From Baffinella frigidus (taxonomy: Eukaryota; Cryptophyceae; Cryptomonadales; Baffinellaceae), in the NCBI GenBank assembly GCA_026770585.1, contig MU646945.1, positions 80,400-94,890 of the forward strand: a stretch of DNA of 14,491 nt, read 5' to 3'. Positions within the stretch are counted from its first letter, which is position 1. Each line of letters starts with the position of its first letter. Positions 1-9,200 of the stretch are shown piece after piece. The notes beneath the pieces were generated by a model. The model saw only the letters and a program-made list of their open reading frames with translations, was not told the DNA's origin and did no database searches. Made by a program: the position numbers and the translations under genes.

Positions 1-97
1 GGTGTAGGGTGTAGGGTGTAGGGTGTAGGGTGTAGGGTGTAGGGTGTATGGTGTATGGTGTATGGTGTAGGGTGTATGGTGTAGGGTGTAGGGTGCA
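1..97. repeat. TGTAGGG array
   Basis: There are about 13 copies of a 7-bp unit TGTAGGG with TGTATGG variants. It differs by one base from the TTTAGGG telomere motif. A degenerate inverse copy lies at 7569-7650. Confidence 0.85.
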
Positions 98-129
98 GGC
101 GCCCTTCGAGTGCCTGCGCGCGGCAGAGG

Positions 130-131
130 CG

Positions 132-162
<31 letters not shown>

Positions 163-250
163 GAGGGAGGGAGAGAGAGAGAGGGAGAGGAAAGAGAGGG
201 AGAGAGAGGGAGAGAGAGGGAGAGAGAGGGAGAGAGAGGGGGAGAGAGAT
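130..250. repeat. GA microsatellite with GGGA interruptions
   Basis: Almost pure purine on the plus strand: GAGAGAGA tracts broken by GGGA. No gene in it. Confidence 0.85.
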
Positions 251-285
251 AAAGTGTGTGTGTAACCTCACACAGAGAGGCTGAC

Positions 286-366
286 CTCGGTGCCCATCAC
301 AACTGAAATCGCGCCGAGCTGCACCGCCTCATACACACAATGAGTGTCGAAGCCGTTGCCAGGCTT
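286..366 (-). pseudogene. Exon C copy 6, 3' two thirds
   Basis: It keeps KPGNGFDTHCVYEAVQLGAI followed by SVVMGTE and the donor GAG|GTCAGC. The R of DTHR is C, and the start of the exon is replaced by TGTSTC repeats. It is the last trace of the gene on this side of the window. Confidence 0.55.
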
Positions 367-790
367 TGTGTCTGTGTCTGTGCCCGTGTCTCTGTGTGTG
401 TATGTGCGTGTGCGTGTGTCCGTGGCTGTGCCTGCGTCTGCCTCTGTCTCCCTTCCAGTGTCCGTGACTGTATCCGTGCGTGTATCCGCCTGATACACAC
501 GATGAGTGTCGAAGCCGTTGCCAGGCTTTATGTCTGTGTCTGTGTCTGTGTGTGAGTATGTGCCTGTGTCCGTGGCTCTGCCTGCGTCTGTCTGTGTCTC
601 CCTACCTGTGTCCGTGACTGTGTGTGAGTATGTGTCTGTGTCCGTGTCTGTGCCTGTCTCTGTCTGTGTCTCCCTACCTGTGTCCGTGACTGTGTGTGAG
701 TATGTGCCTGTGTCCGTGGCTGTGGCTGTGCCTGTGTCTCCCTACCTGTGTCCATGACTGTATCCGTGCGTGTGTCCGTGAGATGCATGG
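366..790. repeat. TGTSTC-type microsatellite
   Basis: TGTGTCTGTG-like and TGTCCGTG-like units, with higher-order copies near TGTGTGAGTATGTG and CTCCCTACCTGTGTCC. It contains the exon C fragment at 484-533. Confidence 0.75.
484..533 (-). pseudogene. Exon C copy 7, PGNGFDTHR fragment
   Basis: About 50 nt read KPGNGFDTHRVYQ. TGTSTC microsatellite lies on both sides, so neither splice site remains. Confidence 0.5.
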
Positions 791-801
791 ATGCAGCGAT
801 G

Positions 802-942
802 TCATCTCCCCAAAAGTATTAATAAATTGCTTTTGGCGCAACGAAATTTACTACACAAATGCTCTACAATTACTTTTATGAGCAAATCGTGTAGTAATTT
901 TCGTTGCCCAAAAGCAATTAATTAATACTTCTATGGAGATTA
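802..942. mobile_element. 141-bp foldback element, family H, 4-bp target duplication
   Basis: The arms (TCATCTCC to GGAGATTA) pair along their length and contain CAACGAAAWTTACTACAC facing its inverse around a loop of about 30 bp. The flanks are GATG on both sides (798-801 and 943-946). It is too short to code for a transposase, so it would move with help from elsewhere. It lies in the intron region just upstream of exon C fragments. Confidence 0.8.
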
Positions 943-999
943 GATGCGGTGGGCATCTCTTCCAGCGGCTGACCTCAGTTAGGCGCAGCGCGAAGGACG

Positions 1000-1059
1000 A
1001 CGCAAGGCAGTCACCTCGGACAGTTGGCTTCGGCGTCCGCGTGACCGGTCACGCGGGCG
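1000..1059 (-). repeat. 60-bp perfect repeat, copy 1
   Basis: All 60 bases are identical to 7842-7901. On the minus strand it can be read ARVTGHADAEANCPR with a GAG|GTGACT donor-like end. Here it follows the broken exon C copy 5. Confidence 0.7.
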
Positions 1060-1069
1060 TTCCCCAGCC

Positions 1070-1128
1070 GCCATGACGGCAGGGATCGCGCCCAGCTGCG
1101 CGGCTATTTCGGGGTAGAGCTGTCTCGA
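1070..1128 (-). pseudogene. Exon C copy 5, same hybrid as copy 3
   Basis: It reads RQLYPEIAAQLGAIPAVMA, and then joins the 60-bp segment shared with 7842-7901 instead of reaching a donor at the usual site. Copies 4 plus 5 repeat copies 2 plus 3 as one duplicated block of about 230 bp. Confidence 0.5.
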
Positions 1129-1184
1129 GAGGAGAACCCCCTCGTGAGGAATAGACTCATCCGTGTTCACGCTCAGACATTCAC

Positions 1185-1304
1185 CTCGGTGCCCATCACA
1201 ACTGGAATCGCGCCCAGCTGCACCGCCTCATACAAACGATGAGTGTCGAAACAGTTGCTAGAACGACACAGCACGACCCGATTGATGCCCCCTCATACTC
1301 CACC
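1185..1304 (-). pseudogene. Exon C copy 4, full length but frameshifted
   Basis: It aligns along all of exon C. The DTHRLYEAVQLGAIPVVMGT part and the GAG|GTGAAT donor are kept; the first half has deletions and substitutions, the CPPGNG block is lost, and the acceptor is TAG. The 193-bp element at 1307-1499 sits directly upstream on the minus strand. Confidence 0.6.
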
Positions 1305-1306
1305 TA

Positions 1307-1499
1307 GAGCGGTTTTCGCATCTGTCGGCCACCAACCGATATGAAATTTATGAACAAGGGCTCCAATTCCGGCCACTTTTGGCATTTTTATCACAAAATA
1401 AAACTCTAAAACTTCAGAATCACGCCAAAAGTTGCCGGAATTGGAGCCCTTGTTCATATTTTCATGTCGGTGAGTGGCCGACAGATGAGAAAACCGCTC
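1307..1499. mobile_element. 193-bp inverted-repeat element with TA duplication
   Basis: Terminal repeats GAGCGGTTTTC and GAAAACCGCTC are perfect at the ends. The arms continue inward through CTGTCGGCCAC and AAGGGCTCCAATTCCGG to a small AT-rich loop. TA flanks both ends (1305-1306 and 1500-1501), as for Tc1/mariner-type targets. It sits against exon C copy 4. Confidence 0.75.
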
Positions 1500-1633
1500 T
1501 ACCCTGAATTCCCAGAGCCTGCGGCGGGCAGTGTGTGGGGGGCATAAACGCTAATAATGACGGCTAAATATTTTAAACGATGAGACGAAATCAAGTGGAA
1601 CAGAGCTAGAAGTCCTCACACAGCGACGCTGAC

Positions 1634-1700
1634 CTGGGTGCCCACGACGACAGGGATCGCGCCCAGCTGCGCGGCTATTTTGGGGTAGAGCTGTCTCGAG
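1634..1700 (-). pseudogene. Exon C copy 3, 3' part with a different upstream sequence
   Basis: The end reads AAQLGAIPVVVGTQ before donor CAG|GTCAGC, matching the end of exon C, but it is preceded by RQLYPKI instead of the DTHRVYE block. The same hybrid appears at 1070-1128, so it could be a separate exon type derived from C. Confidence 0.5.
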
Positions 1701-1755
1701 AGGAGACCCCCCTCGTGAGGAATAGACTCATCCGTGTTCACGCTCAGACATTCAC

Positions 1756-1881
1756 CTCGGTGCCCATGACGACAGGGATCGCGCCAAGCTGGAGAGTCTC
1801 GTACACGCGGTGGGTGTCGAAGCCGTTGCCGGGCGGGCAGAGCACGAACCGATGCCCCTTCACGTCCGCCCTATACTCCTC
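1756..1881 (-). CDS. Exon C, intact copy (CPPGNG-DTHR block)
   Basis: Acceptor TTGACAG, 42 codons and donor GAG|GTGAAT; phase 0 at both ends. It starts EEYRADVKGH, then RFVLCPPGNGFDTHRVYE and LQLGAIPVVMGTE; 37 of 42 codons end in G or C. This is the most recognisable part of the gene: F-LCP-GNG-DTHR-(W/Y)E followed by LGAIPVV is a conserved block I associate with exostosin-like and related glycosyltransferases, in the part that binds the sugar nucleotide. Seven other full or partial copies flank it. The next exon towards the C-terminus is not identified. Confidence 0.75.
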
Positions 1882-3202
1882 CTGTCAAGAGATAGGTTCA
1901 GCACACCGTGAAGATGGGGGAGATGTTATGGGGGATAAGGGAGACGTTGGTTAAGATAGGGGAGACGTTAGTGAAGATGGGGGGGACGTTAGTGAAGATA
2001 GGGGAGACGTTATTGAAGATAAGGGAGACGTTATTGAAGGTAGGGGAGACGTTACTGAAGATAGGGGAAACGTTACTGAAGATATGGAAGACGTTAGCGG
2101 CTCATACACGCGGTGGGTGTCGAAGCCGTTGCCGGGTGGGCAGATCACGAACTAGTTCCCAGACTGGTGACGTTCGGGGAACGTCTTTCCGAACGTCTTT
2201 CCGGTACTCATCCTGCGAACAAGGGGGGGGGAGCAGATCTATTTTAATCTCCATAGAAGTATTAATCAATTGCTTTTGGGCAACGAAAATTACTACACGA
2301 TTTGCTAATAAAAGTAATAGTAAAGCATTTGTGTAGTAAATTTCGTTGCGCCAAAAGCAATTAATTAATACTTTTGTGGAGATGAATTTGCCAACACGCC
2401 CACAAGGGGGTTGCAGATGTTTCTTTTCACGCCCGCACACGAGGCAGAAGTCGAGATGGGAGGAAGCAGGGCTTATCCGGGGACACCTATTTTTCTTTCA
2501 TCTTCTGGCAACGAAAACTGCTACTTAAATACTTCAATATTACTAGTAAGAACCAATTGTGTAGCCATTTTCGTTGCCAGGAAATGAAAGAAAAACAGGT
2601 TTCCCCGGATAAAGATGCGGTACCATCACCAGCATGATCCGATTGTGCATTGATTTTCGTTTCCCAAAAGCAATTAATCAATACTTTTACGGTGATTAGA
2701 CATGTCCACTCCACACCCAGCTTTACTACGCTAGATCTCAGGGCGGTCAATCGCAAAAGTCAACTCCCCACTGCCGCGAGGTCAACTTTTGGAAGAATAG
2801 CCCGTTTTCGGGCTATTCTGCAAGGGTGTCAACTTATGATTGCTCCCGGTCACGTCTAAAGTAGTAAGGGCGCCTGAGGTCCGCCTGGTCCTCCTCCTGC
2901 GAACAAAGACGTTTCTGAGAGCGAACCTCGTGCGATTAGCCAACTAGGAGTGCCTCTTCACTTTTAAACACGTTTGTCTCAGAGAGACCAGTGGACCACT
3001 CACCTTACGGCTCGAGAATAATAATGAAAAATAAGTGTAGGAGGGGGAGGGGGAGACGCACCAGGGAGACCCTACCCTCCCGCACGGTCACCTCCCCCTC
3101 AGCCGAGATACGGTTGAAGATAGGGGAGACGTTCGTTGATGCAGATCCCCCCTCCAAGGGACAGCACGCTTGCAAACCGCATCTCGTTGCAGAGTTTATG
3201 GT

Positions 3203-3240
<38 letters not shown>

Positions 3241-6200
3241 ACCCTGGGGTTGAGAGTACGCATCTCGTTGCAGAGTAACCCTAAACCCTAAAGAGTACGC
3301 ATCTCGTTGCAGAGTACTCGAGGCTTACACCCTGCCCTGACCGAGCCTCGGCCAGGGCAGGGTGTGGGAGGGGGTGACGCACCCCACACTCCAAACGCCA
3401 AACCCTGAAACGCCAACCCCAGAAACCCCATATCAGGGTGGGGGAGACGCACCTGGGAGACCTTACCCTCCCGCACGGTCACCTCCCCCTCAGCCGCACC
3501 CTCCGCCTGTCCGCACGCAGTCGCTTTACAAGGAAACTTTGAAAACACGTTGTGTCAGATAGGGCGGCAGGATTTAATCGCGGCGAGCATTTGACTCAAA
3601 TACGATCCTGGCAACGAAAATTACTACGCACCGGACATTTTCAGTCACGTCCGTGTAGTAATTTTTGTTGCAAATCGAATCGGAGATCCCCGAAATCGTA
3701 TTTGACTCAAATACTCGACCGGATGAGATTGAAGCCTGGAGAGCCTGGGCCGGGCAAGGTCCTCCCGCACCGTCACCCCCCCCTCTGCCGCACCCTCCGC
3801 CTGTCCACGCACACACGCCTCACACGACAGCCGCTTTACTGTAAATCGACTGTCGTGTGAGGCCTCACACGACAGTCGCTTTACAGATGGCATCGATGGC
3901 AGTCACGATCGGTCTTATGTCCACACGCACACGCCACACAGCGGGCTTCGAAGGAATTTTTGGCCCACATCGGGCCACCTTTCCGTTACCTTATCCGTAG
4001 GAACCCCCTATGCCCCTACGGGTTGCCTACCGTAGGGTGTTTGGTCTTATCGCTTAGGGAGTATTCTAAACCCCTTCGAAGTCCGATGTGTGGTTGTAAT
4101 CCGAGGTTTACGGTACAAAGCCGTCAAGTTTGGAGCGGAAAAGAGCCCGTCTCACCAAATTGGTGAGCCCAAATTGAATACCCACAAAAAGACGAAACCC
4201 TGGGCGTTCAAGAGCGAGTCAAGACCGCACCCCCCGCTCTGCGGTTTAAAACGAAATTGAGTTTAAACCAACTTGTGTCTAAAAGCATTTTTAAGAGCCA
4301 ATCGACGCGGTTTTAGCTTTCAAAGGCTGCCAGCCAACCCCTAAAGTGGTCGAAATTGAATATTTTAGGTGTCGAAAGCAAACACCTTTTCAAACCAAGC
4401 GGAGTACCGGTTTACAGTAGTGGTCTCGGTGGCAAGCAACCTGTCTCCGCGCCCACTCCATTGCACCCCCCCGCCCACCGTCCGCCCCCCCCCACCTTCC
4501 TTCAGGTTCAGTCAAATGGAGCAGTTTGTCTGCCGCGAAGTTCGCATACAGCCACCCCCTCCGAAGAAAAGACGTCTCAGTGGCAAGCAACCCCCAGCAC
4601 CAGGGTGTAGGGACACCCTGAACCCTGAACCTGCCGTCGCGCCCGCTCCATCGCACCCCTCCTTCCCCCGTCCAGCCAAAACCGATCTCATCCGGTCAGG
4701 TATTTAAAGTAAATGCTCGGGAGTTCCCCCGAATGTACGAAAATTACTACACATGATCTTTTGGACACGACTCTTTTATCGCGTGTGTAGTAATTTTCGT
4801 TGTATGGGGAACTCCGCCGAGCATTTAAAATCAATACTTGACCGGATGAGATCTCCAGTGCTTTCCAGGGCATCTCTCGCAGGCGTGACCATGAAAGAGA
4901 GGACTCCCGCCCGGACAGAACCAAAACCACCACCACTACCACCCCTCTGCATCAAACTCTGACAACCGCCAATAGCCCTCATCATCAAAAACCAACCCCA
5001 CCAGCCCTCAGCATCAAAACCTAACCCCAGACCATAAAACCTGAACCCTAACCCCTCAAACAACCTGTCTCCGCGCCCACTCCATAGCACCCCTCCGCCC
5101 ACCGTCCGCCCCCCCCCACCTTCCTTCAGGTTCAGTCAAATGGAGCAGTTTGTCTGCCGCGAAGTTCGCATACAGCCACCCCCTCCGAAGAAAAGACGTC
5201 TCAGTGGCAAGCAACCCCCAGAACCCTGAACCCCGAACCCCGAACCTGTCTCCGCGCCCACTCCATAGCGCCCCTCCTTCCACCGTCCGCCCCCCCAGCG
5301 TCTTTCCTCACCGCGAAATTCACATACAGCCACCCTTTTCGCCCGTCGAGCACCGGCACCTGGATTCAGGTTTCAGGTTTCGGGTTTCAGGTTTCAGGTC
5401 CTTCCGAACTGCAAAGTTGACATACCGCCACCCCCTCCTCCCATCGAGCACCGGCATCTGGATTCAAGTGTCGGGTTTTGGGATTATATGTTCGATTTTC
5501 CACTCGAGAATGCCCCCCACCTTCTTCCTCACCGCGAAATTCACATACAGCCACCCCCTCCTGCCATCGAGAACCAGCACCTGGATTCGGGTTTCAGGTT
5601 TCGTGATCATGTGTTCGGGTTTCCACTCGATCATGCTCCCCGCGTCCTTCAGAACTGCAAAGTTGACATACAGCCACCCTTTTCGCCCATCGAGCACCGG
5701 CACCTGGATTCGGATGTCGGGTTTCGGGAATAGGCCTTGAGGTTTCGGGATTAGGTTTTTGGGTTTCGGGTTTTGGGTTTCGGGCTTAGGTGTTCGGGTT
5801 TCGGGCTACGGGTTTCGGGTTTTGGGCTCAGGGATTAGGCGTTCGGGGTTTGGGATTAGGTGTTCGGGTTTTGGGCTTTGGGGTTCGAGGTTCGGGCTTC
5901 GAGTTTCGGGTTTCGGATTTCGGGGTTCAGGATTCAGAGTTTAGGAGGTTCTGAAAGGCGCTTCGAGTCAAAGGTGACACTACAATACCTCAGAGATGTT
6001 CCGACAGGCGGAGAAGGCGAGGGAGGGATGCCAGTGAGACTCTTGGCACCGGTTGAATTTAGTGAGCTCGGGCGCTTTGGAGCGGAAAAGTTGACGAATT
6101 TGTACCACGCGCCTACATCGACAACTTTAGCATAGTCCTCTCGAGAATGCTGGAGGATCCTTTTGATGTGTGGGGTTGTCAATATTTGTTCTAGGATAAG

Positions 6201-9200
6201 GTGTTCCAACCTCGTGACTGGCCAATATATGGCTAGTTGCGTGACCAATCAACGAAAGTTACTACACAAATGCCCACTTTTAAAAGCACATTGGTTTTAA
6301 ATAGGCCCCTGTAGCATTCTCGTGTGGGTCGGTCACCTCGGAAATGTTTCGAGAAACGGAGATGGCGAGGGATGGGTGCCAGTCGGACGCTAGTGTCTTG
6401 GTGTTGACGGAGAGACCCTGCAGATTTCAGAGGGAAACGTTTTATTTAAAACTTTCTGGCAATGAAATTTACAACACAGCATGCGTTTTAAATTCAAACC
6501 GGTTCCCTATGAGATTTGGGGGGTGGTGGGGGGGGCGAGTCAGGCAGAAAGGGCTGCTGCGGGTTGCTGCGAGACGCGCAGCAACCAAAGACAAAACCGT
6601 TGGTTTACAGTTGAGTCTCTCTGTGTGGGTCGCAATTCACAGTTGAGTCGCTCTGTACGGGTCGCAATTTACAGTTACGTCTCTCTGTACGGGTCGCAAT
6701 TCACAGTTGAGTCGCTCTGCGTGGGTTGCAACGACACCAAGCGCCAGGACACGACACGCGTGTGTCCAGGGTTTAGGATTTAGGGTTCAGGGTTTAGGAT
6801 TCGGAGCTTAAGGTTTAGGGTTTAGGGTTTAGGGTTTAGGGTTTAGGGTTTGGGGTCTAGAGTTTAGGGTTTATCAGGAGGAGCTTGAGGAGCCGGATGA
6901 GGAGGGGGAGAAAAGGAGGAGGGGAAAAGGATGAGGAGGATGATGAGGAGGAGGGTAAAAGGAGGAGGGGAAAAGGATGATGATGAGGAGGAGGAGGAAG
7001 AGGAGGAGGAGAAAAGGATGATGCCGAGGAGGAGGAGGAGAAAAGGAGGAGGAGGCGGAGGAGGAGGAACCGGATGAGGAGGAGGAGAAAAGGAGGAGGG
7101 GAAAAGGATGAGGAGGAGGAGGAGGAGAAAAGGAGGAGGAGGAGAAGGAGGAGGAGGAGGAGGCGGAGAACAGGATGAGGATGAGGAGGAGAAAAGGAGG
7201 AGGAGGAGAAGGAGGAGGAGGAGGAGGCGGAGAACAGGATGAGGATGAGGAGGAGAAAAGGAGGAGGAGAAAAGGATGAGGAGGAGGAAGGGGGGGAGGG
7301 GGAGTATCATTGAAATTCGATCCACATATGGCACCGTCATTGACAGTCGATGCATCGTAATCTTTTCCGGCATGGGGGCGGCTCAAGATCCGTTCAGTCC
7401 ATGTGAATGGCTCACCCTCCCTTCAGGGAGGGTGCGGAGGGCAAACCGAGGAGCAGAAAAAGAGGAGGAGGAGGAGAAAAGGAGGAGGAGGAGGAGAAAA
7501 TGAGGAGGAGGAGGAGGAGGAGGAAGGGGGGGGGTGGGGGGACACCTGCGGAAGCGGCAGGAGTTTGGACACCCCCACTCTACACCCCCCCTACACTCTA
7601 CACATTACACCCTACACCCTATGCAACCCCACTACACCCCCACTACACCCTCACCTGCGGAAGCGGCAGGAGTTTGGGGTGATGCGCGGTAGGGTTCTGC
7701 GCGAACCACGCGACGAGCTTCGAGGAGTCGAGGAGGGGTGTGTAGTCCAACCCCTCGGCCATCCTGCGAGGTACCCCTGTACACTGTAACCCCTGCATGA
7801 CAGGTGTACGGTAGGCTTCTGCGGTATCACCAACTCGGCACACGCAAGGCAGTCACCTCGGACAGTTGGCTTCGGCGTCCGCGTGACCGGTCACGCGGGC
7901 GCTCACGAGCCTGCCGGCGGGGCTGTTCCACGGTAGGGTTCTGCGCGAACCACGCGACGAGCTTCGAGGAGTCGAGGAGGGGTGTGTAGTCGAACCCCTC
8001 GGCCATCCTGCGACAACGATGTTGATGTAACGAGGCCACAGAATGCGGTTGATGTACACAACAAACACATCTGCACGAACCACGCCACGAGCTTTGCAGA
8101 GCACTTCTCAAGGAGGGGGGTGTAGTCGAACCCCTCCGCCATCCTGCGGAAACACCACCCGGCCTCGTCACTGCACACGAACACCGACACTACTGCAACG
8201 AAGGGTTGCACCTCCCCAGTCTCGACGTTGGTGCAACTGGGCCACATAATGCATCATGTGACCTATTCATACTGCGAGCTTTGATGAGTTGAGGAGGGGG
8301 GTGTAGTCGAACCCCTCGGCCATCCTGCCCGAGGGGCTGACGCTTCAGCATCGCGGTCTGTTTGGTCTCACCGATTTAGTGCCGCCATATCTCATCTCCA
8401 CAAAAGTATTAATTAATTGCTTTTGGTGCAACGAAATTTACTACACAAACGCTTTACTATTACTTTTATGAGCAAATCGTGTAGTAATTTTCGTTGCCAA
8501 AAGCAATTAATCAATACTTGTATGGAGATTATATTGCGGCAACGACGTTGATGTGACTAGGCCACAGGATGCGGTTGATGCAGCTAAGCCACAGAATGCA
8601 TTATGCGACCTATTCATATCACGAGCTTCGAGGAGTTGAGGAGGGGGGTGTAGTCGAACCCCTCGGCCATCCTGCCCCAGGAGCTGACACTTCAGCATCG
8701 CGGTCTATTTGGCCTCACAAATGTTGCGAGCCCGGGCGCTTTGGAGCGGGAAAGTTGACGGATTTGTACCACACGCCCAGGATGACAACATTAGAATAGC
8801 CGGTCAGCGATTTGCACGAAGTTGACACTCCAGGAACGACGTTTGTACCTTCCCGGTCTCGTTTTGTACCATCCAAGCAACTCAGCAGCCACCGGGGCCT
8901 TCGACGATGTACACATTTAAACCATTCTGGTACAAAATGCAATCCATTTCTGGTAAACGGCTTGAAATCGGGCGCTGCTAAGTGGAAGCATGGGCCAACT
9001 TGCTGACAAATAGAGCGTGAGGACCTTGGGGCAGAGAAGTCGGAGTTGTGGGTGACGAGCGAGTAGGGGTGCTGGATCAGCGACACTCGCACTGTCTCCG
9101 TCTATTTGGGCACACCAATTTCGCGAACCCGGGCTCGTTGTCTCTCCAAAGGTGACTGATTTATACCGCACACCCAGGATGCCAACTTGAGAATAGTCAG

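Noticed and set aside
1-97. A true telomere at the left end
   Set aside because: The unit is TGTAGGG, not TTTAGGG, it is short and degenerate at one side, and similar arrays occur inside the window.
802-942. Long hairpin as a microRNA precursor or terminator
   Set aside because: The same element is present three times with target duplications, so it is a transposon; a role as small-RNA source cannot be judged from sequence.
1908-2336. Plus-strand frame of 142 codons with a 7-residue repeat
   Set aside because: The open part is the 21-bp minisatellite, and the rest runs through an exon copy on the opposite strand and a foldback element.
3179-3318. CRISPR-like array of repeated GCATCTCGTTGCAGAG
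   Set aside because: There are only three copies, unequal spacing and telomere-like sequence between them, in a eukaryotic context.
3960-4166. Plus-strand frame of 68 codons
   Set aside because: It lies wholly in the 160-bp element and the R repeat; the second copy of the element does not keep the frame.
5150-5740. Plus-strand frame of 196 codons
   Set aside because: It is the shadow of the tandem exon D repeat (123 bp, a multiple of three); the silent-change pattern and splice sites are on the minus strand.
6864-7386. Minus-strand open frames of about 170 codons, rich in S, P and L
   Set aside because: They arise from the GGA-rich purine tract; two overlapping frames are open in the same way and the composition is low-complexity.
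7655-8671. GGATGGCCGAGGGGTTC on the minus strand looks like the start of a leucine or serine tRNA
   Set aside because: No anticodon or T stem follows, and all copies read as exon B with a consistent acceptor.
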